This document shows, one piece after another, positions 40,300 to 53,583 of a stretch of 64,000 nt of DNA. The stretch lies in contig CM072802.1 of assembly GCA_037013495.1 (NCBI GenBank), positions 62,894,483 through 62,958,482 of the forward strand. The letters run 5' to 3'. The notes beneath the pieces were generated by a model. It had not been told where the DNA came from and ran no database searches. It was given only the letters and a program-made list of their open reading frames with translations. The stretch is from Hippophae tibetana (lineage: Eukaryota > Streptophyta > Magnoliopsida > Rosales > Elaeagnaceae). Every line of letters begins with the position of its first letter. The stretch's first letter is position 1. Both the position numbers and the translations under genes were made by a program.

Positions 40300-42891
40300 T
40301 CACGAGTTTTCCCAAGGGGTGTTATACATGCCTATCAATGCCCCATTTAGTGGCACCCGAAAACGAGCATTCCTTGTCATCTTCGTCATTTTTCCATGAC
40401 AAACCTTATGTTTCGTGATCAATAAATCATAGAGGAAGAAAGGAATTGCGTCCAACAAGAACGAACAATTTTGGACGAATTTTATATTTTTCATGATTTT
40501 CCGAGAGTTAAAAAAATAACTACAAACACTTCCCATGTCCATAAGATTATGAAAATTTGTAGTATGTGATCAAATATTATTCCAAACAGATGTCCAAAAA
40601 TTAGCCCAAGAATTCCATCGTTTTCACGAGTTTGCCCACGGGGTGTTATACATGCGTATCAATGCCCCATATAGTGGCACCCGAAAACGAGCATTCCTTG
40701 TCATCTTTGTCTTTTTACCGTAACAAACCTTATGTTTCGTGATCAATAGATCATAGAGGATGAAAGGAATTGCGTCCAACAAGAACCGACAATTTTGGAC
40801 GAATTTTATATTTTTCATGATTTTCCGAGAGTTCAAAAAATAACTAAAAATACTTCCCATGTCCATAAGATTATAAAAATTTGTAGTATGTGATCAAATA
40901 TTATTCCAAATAGGTGTGCAAAAAATCGCCAAAGAATTCCATCGTTTTCACGAGGTAGCCCACGGGGTGTTAGACATGCCTATCAATGCCCCACATAGTG
41001 GCACCCGAAAACGAGCATTCCTTGTCATCTTCGTCATTTTTCCATGACAAACCTTATGTTTCGTGATCAATAAATCATAGAGGAAGAAAGGAATTGTGTC
41101 CAACAAGAACCGACAATTTTGGACGAATTTTATATTTTTCATGATTTTCTGAGATTTAAAAAAATAACTACAAACACTTCCCATGTCCATAAGATTATGA
41201 AAATTTGTAGTATGTGATCAAATATTATTCCAAACAGATGTCCAAAAATTAGCCCAAGAATTCCATCGTTTTCACGAGTTTGCCCACGGGGTGTTATACA
41301 TGCCTATCAATGCCCCACATAGTGGCACCCGAAAACGAGCATTCCTTGTCATCTTTGTCTTTTTACCGTAACAAACCTTATGTTTCGTGATCAATAGATC
41401 ATAGAGGATGAAAGGAATTGCGTCCAACAAGAACCGACAATTTTGGACGAATTTTATATTTTTCATGATTTTCCGAGAGTTCAAAAAATAACTAAAAACA
41501 CTTCTCATGTCCATAAGATTATGAAAATTTGTAGTATGTGATCAAATATTATTCCAAACAGGTGTGCAAAAAATCGCCCAAGAATTCCATCGTTTTCACG
41601 AGTTTTCCCAAGGGGTGTTATACATGCCTATCAATGCCCCATTTAGTGGCACCCGAAAACGAGCATTCCTTGTCATCTTCGTCATTTTTCCATGACAAAC
41701 CTTATGTTTCGTGATCAATAAATCATAGAGGAAGAAAGGAATTGCGTCCAACAAGAACGAACAATTTTGGACGAATTTTATATTTTTCATGATTTTCCGA
41801 GAGTTAAAAAAATAACTACAAACACTTCCCATGTCCATAAGATTATAAAAATTTGTAGTATGTGATCAAATATTATTCCAAACAGGTGTGCAAAAAATCG
41901 CCCAAGAATTCCATCGTTTTCACGAGGAAGCCCACGGGGTGTTAGACATGCCTATCAATGCCCCACATAGTGGCACCCGAAAACGAGCATTCCTTGTCAT
42001 CTTTGTCTTTTTACCGTAACAAACCTTATGTTTCGTGATCAATAAATCATAGAGGAAGAAAGGAATTGCGTCCAACAAGAACCGACAATTTTGGACGAAT
42101 TTTATATTTTTCATGATTTTCCGAGAGTTAAAAAAATAACTAAAAACACTTCTCATGTCCATAAGATTATGAAAATTTGTAGTATGTGATCAAATATTAT
42201 TCCAAACAGGTGTGCAAAAAATAGCCCAAGAATTCCATCGTTTTCACGAGTTTGCCCACGGGGTGTTATACATGCCTATCAATGCCCCACATAATGGCAC
42301 CCGAAAACGAGCATTCCTTGTCATCTTCGTCATTTTTCCATGACAAACCTTATGTTTCGTGATCAATAAATCATAGAGGAAGAAAGGAATTGTGTCCAAC
42401 AAGAACCGACAATTTTGGACGAATTTTATATTTTTCATGATTTTCCGAGAGTTAAAAAAATAACTAAAAACACTTCCCATGTCCATAAGATTATAAAAAT
42501 TTGTAGTATGTGATCAAATATTATTCCAAACAGGTGTGCAAAAAATCGCCCAAGAATTCCATCGTTTTCACGAGGAAGCCCACGGGGTGTTAGACATGCC
42601 TATCAATGCCCCACATAGTGGCACCCGAAAACGAGCATTCCTTATCATCTTTGTATTTTTACCGTGACAAAACTTATGTTTCGTGATCAACAAATCATAT
42701 AGGATGAAAGTAATTGCGTCCAACAAGAACCGACAATTTTGGACGAATTTTATATTTTTCATGAATTTCTGAGAGTTAAAAATATAACTAAAAATACTTA
42801 CCATGTCCATAAGACAATGAAAATTTGTAGTATGTGATAAAATATTATTCCAAACAGGTGTGCAAAAAATCGCCCAAGAATTCCATCGTTT
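40300..42891. repeat. Complete 8-mer HOR copy 2
   Basis: Order A, B, C, D, A, E, F, G from 40300. It repeats 35764-38355 at an offset of 4,536 bp, including the private B changes catgcgtatcaatg and ccatatag (40652-40671), but with the normal aataaatcatag in E at 41920. It therefore belongs to the 14-monomer duplication rather than being an independent unit. Confidence 0.9.
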
Positions 42892-43369
42892 TCACGAGTT
42901 TTCCCAAGGGGTGTTATACATGCCTATCAATGCCCCATTTAGTGGCACCCGAAAACGAGCATTCCTTGTCATCTTCGTCATTTTTCCATGACAAACCTTA
43001 TGTTTCGTGATCAATAAATCATAGAGGAAGAAAGGAATTGCGTCCAACAAGAACGAACAATTTTGGACGAATTTTATATTTTTCATGATTTTCCGAGAGT
43101 TAAAAAAATAACTACAAACACTTCCCATGTCCATAAGATTATGAAAATTTGTAGTATGTGATCAAATATTATTCCAAACAGATGTCCAAAAATTAGCCCA
43201 AGAATTCCATCGTTTTCACGAGTTTGCCCACGGGGTGTTATACATGCCTATCAATGCCCCACATAGTGGCACCCGAAAACGAGCATTCCTTGTCATCTTT
43301 GTCTTTTTACCGTAACAAACCTTATGTTTCGTGATCAATAGATCATAGAGGATGAAAGGAATTGCGTCC

Positions 43370-46300
43370 AACAAGAACCGACAATTTTGGACGAATTTTA
43401 TATTTTTCATGATTTTCCGAGAGTTCAAAAAATAACTAAAAATACTTCCCATGTCCATAAGATTATAAAAATTTGTAGTATGTGATCAAATATTATTCCA
43501 AATAGGTGTGCAAAAAATCGCCAAAGAATTCCATCGTTTTCACGAGGTAGCCCACGGGGTGTTAGACATGCCAATCAATACCCCACATAATGGCACCCGA
43601 AAACGAGCATTCCTTGTCATCTTCGTCATTTTTCCATGACAAACCTTATGTTTCGTGATCAATAAATCATAGAGGAAGAAAGGAATTGTGTCCAACAAGA
43701 ACCGACAATTTTGGACGAATTTTATATTTTTCATGATTTTCTGAGATTTAAAAAAATAACTACAAACACTTCCCATGTCCATAAGATTATGAAAATTTGT
43801 AGTATGTGATCAAATATTATTCCAAACAGATGTCCAAAAATTAGCCCAAGAATTCCATCGTTTTCACGAGTTTGCCCACGGGGTGTTATACATGCCTATC
43901 AATGCCCCACATAGTGGCACCCGAAAACGAGCATTCCTTGTCATCTTTGTCTTTTTACCGTAACAAACCTTATGTTTCGTGATCAATAGATCATAGAGGA
44001 TGAAAGGAATTGCGTCCAACAAGAACCGACAATTTTGGACGAATTTTATATTTTTCATGATTTTCCGAGAGTTCAAAAAATAACTAAAAACACTTCTCAT
44101 GTCCATAAGATTATGAAAATTTGTAGTATGTGATCAAATATTATTCCAAACAGGTGTGCAAAAAATCGCCCAAGAATTCCATCGTTTTCACGAGTTTTCC
44201 CAAGGGGTGTTATACATGCCTATCAATGCCCCATTTAGTGGCACCCGAAAACGAGCATTCCTTGTCATCTTCGTCATTTTTCCATGACAAACCTTATGTT
44301 TCGTGATCAATAAATCATAGAGGAAGAAAGGAATTGCGTCCAACAAGAACGAACAATTTTGGACGAATTTTATATTTTTCATGATTTTCCGAGAGTTAAA
44401 AAAATAACTACAAACACTTCCCATGTCCATAAGATTATAAAAATTTGTAGTATGTGATCAAATATTATTCCAAACAGGTGTGCAAAAAATCGCCCAAGAA
44501 TTCCATCGTTTTCACGAGGAAGCCCACGGGGTGTTAGACATGCCTATCAATGCCCCACATAGTGGCACCCGAAAACGAGCATTCCTTGTCATCTTTGTCT
44601 TTTTACCGTAACAAACCTTATGTTTCGTGATCAATAAATCATAGAGGAAGAAAGGAATTGCGTCCAACAAGAACCGACAATTTTGGACGAATTTTATATT
44701 TTTCATGATTTTCCGAGAGTTAAAAAAATAACTAAAAACACTTCTCATGTCCATAAGATTATGAAAATTTGTAGTATGTGATCAAATATTATTCCAAACA
44801 GGTGTGCAAAAAATAGCCCAAGAATTCCATCGTTTTCACGAGTTTGCCCACGGGGTGTTATACATGCCTATCAATGCCCCACATAATGGCACCCGAAAAC
44901 GAGCATTCCTTGTCATCTTCGTCATTTTTCCATGACAAACCTTATGTTTCGTGATCAATAAATCATAGAGGAAGAAAGGAATTGCGTCCAACAAGAACCG
45001 ACAATTTTGGACGAATTTTATATTTTTCATGATTTTCCGAGAGTTCAAAAAATAACTAAAAATACTTCCCATGTCCATAAGATTATAAAAATTTGTAGTA
45101 TGTGATCAAATATTATTCCAAATAGGTGTGCAAAAAATCGCCAAAGAATTCCATCGTTTTCACGAGGTAGCCCACGGGGTGTTAGACATGCCAATCAATA
45201 CCCCACATAATGGCACCCGAAAACGAGCATTCCTTGTCATCTTCGTCATTTTTCCATGACAAACCTTATGTTTCGTGATCAATAAATCATAGAGGAAGAA
45301 AGGAATTGTGTCCAACAAGAACCGACAATTTTGGACGAATTTTATATTTTTCATGATTTTCTGAGATTTAAAAAAATAACTACAAACACTTCCCATGTCC
45401 ATAAGATTATGAAAATTTGTAGTATGTGATCAAATATTATTCCAAACAGATGTCCAAAAATTAGCCCAAGAATTCCATCGTTTTCACGAGTTTGCCCACG
45501 GGGTGTTATACATGCCTATCAATGCCCCACATAGTGGCACCCGAAAACGAGCATTCCTTGTCATCTTTGTCTTTTTACCGTAACAAACCTTATGTTTCGT
45601 GATCAATAGATCATAGAGGATGAAAGGAATTGCGTCCAACAAGAACCGACAATTTTGGACGAATTTTATATTTTTCATGATTTTCCGAGAGTTCAAAAAA
45701 TAACTAAAAACACTTCTCATGTCCATAAGATTATGAAAATTTGTAGTATGTGATCAAATATTATTCCAAACAGGTGTGCAAAAAATCGCCCAAGAATTCC
45801 ATCGTTTTCACGAGTTTTCCCAAGGGGTGTTATACATGCCTATCAATGCCCCATTTAGTGGCACCCGAAAACGAGCATTCCTTGTCATCTTCGTCATTTT
45901 TCCATGACAAACCTTATGTTTCGTGATCAATAAATCATAGAGGAAGAAAGGAATTGCGTCCAACAAGAACGAACAATTTTGGACGAATTTTATATTTTTC
46001 ATGATTTTCCGAGAGTTAAAAAAATAACTACAAACACTTCCCATGTCCATAAGATTATAAAAATTTGTAGTATGTGATCAAATATTATTCCAAACAGGTG
46101 TGCAAAAAATCGCCCAAGAATTCCATCGTTTTCACGAGGAAGCCCACGGGGTGTTAGACATGCCTATCAATGCCCCACATAGTGGCACCCGAAAACGAGC
46201 ATTCCTTGTCATCTTTGTCTTTTTACCGTAACAAACCTTATGTTTCGTGATCAATAAATCATAGAGGAAGAAAGGAATTGCGTCCAACAAGAACCGACAA

Positions 46301-46590
46301 TTTTGGACGAATTTTATATTTTTCATGATTTTCCGAGAGTTAAAAAAATAACTAAAAACACTTCTCATGTCCATAAGATTATGAAAATTTGTAGTATGTG
46401 ATCAAATATTATTCCAAACAGGTGTGCAAAAAATAGCCCAAGAATTCCATCGTTTTCACGAGTTTGCCCACGGGGTGTTATACATGCCTATCAATGCCCC
46501 ACATAATGGCACCCGAAAACGAGCATTCCTTGTCATCTTCGTCATTTTTCCATGACAAACCTTATGTTTCGTGATCAATAAATCATAGAG
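43370..46590. repeat. 5-monomer tandem duplication (2 x 1,620 bp) with F/B joint
   Basis: B(right)-C-D-A-E-F(left) is repeated at an offset of 1,620 bp. The private C variant catgccaatcaataccccacataatgg occurs at 43566 and again at 45186. The joint is the hybrid monomer starting at 44836. Its left part is class F (cacataatgg, gaagaaagg), and its right part from about 44984 is class B (gcgtccaac, gttcaaaaaataac, cttcccatg), so the crossover lies between about 44975 and 44984. Because the C variant already exists in both 4,536-bp copies, this event is younger than that duplication. Confidence 0.85.
44836..45159. repeat. Hybrid monomer F/B
   Basis: Left: tttgcccacgg, cacataatgg, cgtcatttttccatgac and gaagaaagg (class F). 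Right: gcgtccaac, gttcaaaaaataac, ctaaaaatacttccc and ataggtgtgc (class B, with its usual exit into C). The switch lies within about 10 bp near 44975-44984. It is the joint of the 1,620-bp duplication. Confidence 0.9.
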
Positions 46591-49500
46591 GAAGAAAGGA
46601 ATTGTGTCCAACAAGAACCGACAATTTTGGACGAATTTTATATTTTTCATGATTTTCCGAGAGTTAAAAAAATAACTAAAAACACTTCCCATGTCCATAA
46701 GATTATAAAAATTTGTAGTATGTGATCAAATATTATTCCAAACAGGTGTGCAAAAAATCGCCCAAGAATTCCATCGTTTTCACGAGGAAGCCCACGGGGT
46801 GTTAGACATGCCTATCAATGCCCCACATAGTGGCACCCGAAAACGAGCATTCCTTATCATCTTTGTATTTTTACCGTGACAAAACTTATGTTTCGTGATC
46901 AACAAATCATATAGGATGAAAGTAATTGCGTCCAACAAGAACCGACAATTTTGGACGAATTTTATATTTTTCATGAATTTCTGAGAGTTAAAAATATAAC
47001 TAAAAATACTTACCATGTCCATAAGACAATGAAAATTTGTAGTATGTGATAAAATATTATTCCAAACAGGTGTGCAAAAAATCGCCCAAGAATTCCATCG
47101 TTTTCACGAGTTTTCCCAAGGGGTGTTATACATGCCTATCAATGCCCCATTTAGTGGCACCCGAAAACGAGCATTCCTTGTCATCTTCGTCATTTTTCCA
47201 TGACAAACCTTATGTTTCGTGATCAATAAATCATAGAGGAAGAAAGGAATTGCGTCCAACAAGAACGAACAATTTTGGACGAATTTTATATTTTTCATGA
47301 TTTTCCGAGAGTTAAAAAAATAACTACAAACACTTCCCATGTCCATAAGATTATGAAAATTTGTAGTATGTGATCAAATATTATTCCAAACAGATGTCCA
47401 AAAATTAGCCCAAGAATTCCATCGTTTTCACGAGTTTGCCCACGGGGTGTTATACATGCCTATCAATGCCCCACATAGTGGCACCCGAAAACGAGCATTC
47501 CTTGTCATCTTTGTCTTTTTACCGTAACAAACCTTATGTTTCGTGATCAATAGATCATAGAGGATGAAAGGAATTGCGTCCAACAAGAACCGACAATTTT
47601 GGACGAATTTTATATTTTTCATGATTTTCCGAGAGTTCAAAAAATAACTAAAAATACTTCCCATGTCCATAAGATTATAAAAATTTGTAGTATGTGATCA
47701 AATATTATTCCAAATAGGTGTGCAAAAAATCGCCAAAGAATTCCATCGTTTTCACGAGGTAGCCCACGGGGTGTTAGACATGCCTATCAATACCCCACAT
47801 AGTGGCACCCGAAAACGAGCATTCCTTGTCATCTTCGTCATTTTTCCATGACAAACCTTATGTTTCGTGATCAATAAATCATAGAGGAAGAAAGGAATTG
47901 TGTCCAACAAGAACCGACAATTTTGGACGAATTTTATATTTTTCATGATTTTCTGAGATTTAAAAAAATAACTACAAACACTTCCCATGTCCATAAGATT
48001 ATGAAAATTTGTAGTATGTGATCAAATATTATTCCAAACAGATGTCCAAAAATTAGCCCAAGAATTCCATCGTTTTCACGAGTTTGCCCACGGGGTGTTA
48101 TACATGCCTATCAATGCCCCACATAGTGGCACCCGAAAACGAGCATTCCTTGTCATCTTTGTCTTTTTACCGTAACAAACCTTATGTTTCGTGATCAATA
48201 GATCATAGAGGATGAAAGGAATTGCGTCCAACAAGAACCGACAATTTTGGACGAATTTTATATTTTTCATGATTTTCCGAGAGTTCAAAAAATAACTAAA
48301 AACACTTCTCATGTCCATAAGATTATGAAAATTTGTAGTATGTGATCAAATATTATTCCAAACAGGTGTGCAAAAAATCGCCCAAGAATTCCATCGTTTT
48401 CACGAGTTTTCCCAAGGGGTGTTATACATGCCTATCAATGCCCCATTTAGTGGCACCCGAAAACGAGCATTCCTTGTCATCTTCGTCATTTTTCCATGAC
48501 AAACCTTATGTTTCGTGATCAATAAATCATAGAGGAAGAAAGGAATTGCGTCCAACAAGAACGAACAATTTTGGACGAATTTTATATTTTTCATGATTTT
48601 CCGAGAGTTAAAAAAATAACTACAAACACTTCCCATGTCCATAAGATTATAAAAATTTGTAGTATGTGATCAAATATTATTCCAAACAGGTGTGCAAAAA
48701 ATCGCCCAAGAATTCCATCGTTTTCACGAGGAAGCCCACGGGGTGTTAGACATGCCTATCAATGCCCCACATAGTGGCACCCGAAAACGAGCATTCCTTG
48801 TCATCTTTGTCTTTTTACCGTAACAAACCTTATGTTTCGTGATCAATAAATCATAGAGGAAGAAAGGAATTGTGTCCAACAAGAACCGACAATTTTGGAC
48901 GAATTTTATATTTTTCATGATTTTCCGAGAGTTAAAAAAATAACTAAAAACACTTCTCATGTCCATAAGATTATGAAAATTTGTAGTATGTGATCAAATA
49001 TTATTCCAAACAGGTGTGCAAAAAATAGCCCAAGAATTCCATCGTTTTCACGAGTTTGCCCACGGGGTGTTATACATGCCTATCAATGCCCCACATAATG
49101 GCACCCGAAAACGAGCATTCCTTGTCATCTTCGTCATTTTTCCATGACAAACCTTATGTTTCGTGATCAATAAATCATAGAGGAAGAAAGGAATTGTGTC
49201 CAACAAGAACCGACAATTTTGGACGAATTTTATATTTTTCATGATTTTCTGAGATTTAAAAAAATAACTACAAACACTTCCCATGTCCATAAGATTATGA
49301 AAATTTGTAGTATGTGATCAAATATTATTCCAAACAGATGTCCAAAAATTAGCCCAAGAATTCCATCGTTTTCACGAGTTTGCCCACGGGGTGTTATACA
49401 TGCCTATCAATGCCCCACATAGTGGCACCCGAAAACGAGCATTCCTTGTCATCTTTGTCTTTTTACCGTAACAAACCTTATGTTTCGTGATCAATAGATC

Positions 49501-52500
49501 ATAGAGGATGAAAGGAATTGCGTCCAACAAGAACCGACAATTTTGGACGAATTTTATATTTTTCATGATTTTCCGAGAGTTCAAAAAATAACTAAAAACA
49601 CTTCTCATGTCCATAAGATTATGAAAATTTGTAGTATGTGATCAAATATTATTCCAAACAGGTGTGCAAAAAATCGCCCAAGAATTCCATCGTTTTCACG
49701 AGTTTTCCCAAGGGGTGTTATACATGCCTATCAATGCCCCATTTAGTGGCACCCGAAAACGAGCATTCCTTGTCATCTTCGTCATTTTTCCATGACAAAC
49801 CTTATGTTTCGTGATCAATAAATCATAGAGGAAGAAAGGAATTGCGTCCAACAAGAACGAACAATTTTGGACGAATTTTATATTTTTCATGATTTTCCGA
49901 GAGTTAAAAAAATAACTACAAACACTTCCCATGTCCATAAGATTATAAAAATTTGTAGTATGTGATCAAATATTATTCCAAACAGGTGTGCAAAAAATCG
50001 CCCAAGAATTCCATCGTTTTCACGAGGAAGCCCACGGGGTGTTAGACATGCCTATCAATGCCCCACATAGTGGCACCCGAAAACGAGCATTCCTTGTCAT
50101 CTTTGTCTTTTTACCGTAACAAACCTTATGTTTCGTGATCAATAAATCATAGAGGAAGAAAGGAATTGCGTCCAACAAGAACCGACAATTTTGGACGAAT
50201 TTTATATTTTTCATGATTTTCCGAGAGTTAAAAAAATAACTAAAAACACTTCTCATGTCCATAAGATTATGAAAATTTGTAGTATGTGATCAAATATTAT
50301 TCCAAACAGGTGTGCAAAAAATAGCCCAAGAATTCCATCGTTTTCACGAGTTTGCCCACGGGGTGTTATACATGCCTATCAATGCCCCACATAATGGCAC
50401 CCGAAAACGAGCATTCCTTGTCATCTTCGTCATTTTTCCATGACAAACCTTATGTTTCGTGATCAATAAATCATAGAGGAAGAAAGGAATTGTGTCCAAC
50501 AAGAACCGACAATTTTGGACGAATTTTATATTTTTCATGATTTTCCGAGAGTTAAAAAAATAACTAAAAACACTTCCCATGTCCATAAGATTATAAAAAT
50601 TTGTAGTATGTGATCAAATATTATTCCAAACAGGTGTGCAAAAAATCGCCCAAGAATTCCATCGTTTTCACGAGGAAGCCCACGGGGTGTTAGACATGCC
50701 TATCAATGCCCCACATAGTGGCACCCGAAAACGAGCATTCCTTATCATCTTTGTATTTTTACCGTGACAAAACTTATGTTTCGTGATCAACAAATCATAT
50801 AGGATGAAAGTAATTGCGTCCAACAAGAACCGACAATTTTGGACGAATTTTATATTTTTCATGAATTTCTGAGAGTTAAAAATATAACTAAAAATACTTA
50901 CCATGTCCATAAGACAATGAAAATTTGTAGTATGTGATAAAATATTATTCCAAACAGGTGTGCAAAAAATCGCCCAAGAATTCCATCGTTTTCACGAGTT
51001 TTCCCAAGGGGTGTTATACATGCCTATCAATGCCCCATTTAGTGGCACCCGAAAACGAGCATTCCTTGTCATCTTCGTCATTTTTCCATGACAAACCTTA
51101 TGTTTCGTGATCAATAAATCATAGAGGAAGAAAGGAATTGCGTCCAACAAGAACGAACAATTTTGGACGAATTTTATATTTTTCATGATTTTCCGAGAGT
51201 TAAAAAAATAACTACAAACACTTCCCATGTCCATAAGATTATGAAAATTTGTAGTATGTGATCAAATATTATTCCAAACAGATGTCCAAAAATTAGCCCA
51301 AGAATTCCATCGTTTTCACGAGTTTGCCCACGGGGTGTTATACATGCCTATCAATGCCCCACATAGTGGCACCCGAAAACGAGCATTCCTTGTCATCTTT
51401 GTCTTTTTACCGTAACAAACCTTATGTTTCGTGATCAATAGATCATAGAGGATGAAAGGAATTGCGTCCAACAAGAACCGACAATTTTGGACGAATTTTA
51501 TATTTTTCATGATTTTCCGAGAGTTCAAAAAATAACTAAAAATACTTCCCATGTCCATAAGATTATAAAAATTTGTAGTATGTGATCAAATATTATTCCA
51601 AATAGGTGTGCAAAAAATCGCCAAAGAATTCCATCGTTTTCACGAGGTAGCCCACGGGGTGTTAGACATGCCTATCAATACCCCACATAGTGGCACCCGA
51701 AAACGAGCATTCCTTGTCATCTTCGTCATTTTTCCATGACAAACCTTATGTTTCGTGATCAATAAATCATAGAGGAAGAAAGGAATTGTGTCCAACAAGA
51801 ACCGACAATTTTGGACGAATTTTATATTTTTCATGATTTTCTGAGATTTAAAAAAATAACTACAAACACTTCCCATGTCCATAAGATTATGAAAATTTGT
51901 AGTATGTGATCAAATATTATTCCAAACAGATGTCCAAAAATTAGCCCAAGAATTCCATCGTTTTCACGAGTTTGCCCACGGGGTGTTATACATGCCTATC
52001 AATGCCCCACATAGTGGCACCCGAAAACGAGCATTCCTTGTCATCTTTGTCTTTTTACCGTAACAAACCTTATGTTTCGTGATCAATAGATCATAGAGGA
52101 TGAAAGGAATTGCGTCCAACAAGAACCGACAATTTTGGACGAATTTTATATTTTTCATGATTTTCCGAGAGTTCAAAAAATAACTAAAAACACTTCTCAT
52201 GTCCATAAGATTATGAAAATTTGTAGTATGTGATCAAATATTATTCCAAACAGGTGTGCAAAAAATCGCCCAAGAATTCCATCGTTTTCACGAGTTTTCC
52301 CAAGGGGTGTTATACATGCCTATCAATGCCCCATTTAGTGGCACCCGAAAACGAGCATTCCTTGTCATCTTCGTCATTTTTCCATGACAAACCTTATGTT
52401 TCGTGATCAATAAATCATAGAGGAAGAAAGGAATTGCGTCCAACAAGAACGAACAATTTTGGACGAATTTTATATTTTTCATGATTTTCCGAGAGTTAAA

Positions 52501-53000
52501 AAAATAACTACAAACACTTCCCATGTCCATAAGATTATAAAAATTTGTAGTATGTGATCAAATATTATTCCAAACAGGTGTGCAAAAAATCGCCCAAGAA
52601 TTCCATCGTTTTCACGAGGAAGCCCACGGGGTGTTAGACATGCCTATCAATGCCCCACATAGTGGCACCCGAAAACGAGCATTCCTTGTCATCTTTGTCT
52701 TTTTACCGTAACAAACCTTATGTTTCGTGATCAATAAATCATAGAGGAAGAAAGGAATTGTGTCCAACAAGAACCGACAATTTTGGACGAATTTTATATT
52801 TTTCATGATTTTCCGAGAGTTAAAAAAATAACTAAAAACACTTCTCATGTCCATAAGATTATGAAAATTTGTAGTATGTGATCAAATATTATTCCAAACA
52901 GGTGTGCAAAAAATAGCCCAAGAATTCCATCGTTTTCACGAGTTTGCCCACGGGGTGTTATACATGCCTATCAATGCCCCACATAATGGCACCCGAAAAC
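45220..53000. repeat. 12-monomer tandem duplication (2 x 3,888 bp) with F/C joint
   Basis: C-D-A-E-F-G-A-B-C-D-A-E is repeated at an offset of 3,888 bp. Shared private marks: catcaataccccacatagtgg in C at 47752 and 51640, and gtgtccaac in E at 48724 and 52612. The joint is the hybrid monomer starting at 49048. Its left end has the F mark cacataatgg, and its right end has the C marks gagatttaaaaa and actacaaacac. Outer edges are approximate because F and C are alike in between. Confidence 0.83.
49048..49371. repeat. Hybrid monomer F/C
   Basis: The left mark cacataatgg (49092) is class F, and tttgcccacgg with ttatacatg fits F as well. The right marks gagatttaaaaaaataac and actacaaacac (49251-49277) are class C, and the next unit is D as expected after C. 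The two classes are identical in between, so the crossover can only be placed within about 150 bp. It is the joint of the 3,888-bp duplication. Confidence 0.85.
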
Positions 53001-53583
53001 GAGCATTCCTTGTCATCTTCGTCATTTTTCCATGACAAACCTTATGTTTCGTGATCAATAAATCATAGAGGAAGAAAGGAATTGTGTCCAACAAGAACCG
53101 ACAATTTTGGACGAATTTTATATTTTTCATGATTTTCCGAGAGTTAAAAAAATAACTAAAAACACTTCCCATGTCCATAAGATTATAAAAATTTGTAGTA
53201 TGTGATCAAATATTATTCCAAACAGGTGTGCAAAAAATCGCCCAAGAATTCCATCGTTTTCACGAGGAAGCCCACGGGGTGTTAGACATGCCTATCAATG
53301 CCCCACATAGTGGCACCCGAAAACGAGCATTCCTTATCATCTTTGTATTTTTACCGTGACAAAACTTATGTTTCGTGATCAACAAATCATATAGGATGAA
53401 AGTAATTGCGTCCAACAAGAACCGACAATTTTGGACGAATTTTATATTTTTCATGAATTTCTGAGAGTTAAAAATATAACTAAAAATACTTACCATGTCC
53501 ATAAGACAATGAAAATTTGTAGTATGTGATAAAATATTATTCCAAACAGGTGTGCAAAAAATCGCCCAAGAATTCCATCGTTT
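50992..53583. repeat. Complete 8-mer HOR copy 3
   Basis: Order A, B, C, D, A, E, F, G from 50992. C carries catcaataccccacatagtgg, and E at 52612 carries gtgtccaac in place of gcgtccaac; both are shared only with the units at 47752 and 48724, exactly 3,888 bp to the left. It is thus the right partner of the 12-monomer duplication. Confidence 0.9.

Larger units (their letters stand above)
35590..44570. repeat. 14-monomer tandem duplication (2 x 4,536 bp)
   Basis: About 35590-40035 is repeated at an offset of exactly 4,536 bp. Private shared marks: the G-type tail on a B-type monomer (35634 and 40170), the changed B (36116 and 40652), and catgccaatcaataccccacataatgg in C (39030 and 43566). The joint lies in the monomer starting at 39976, whose left part is class E (gaggaagccc) and whose middle is class B (caatagatc at 40097). 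This is what unequal exchange between an E and the B/G hybrid at 35440 would leave. Only isolated differences were noticed between the copies. Confidence 0.85.
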
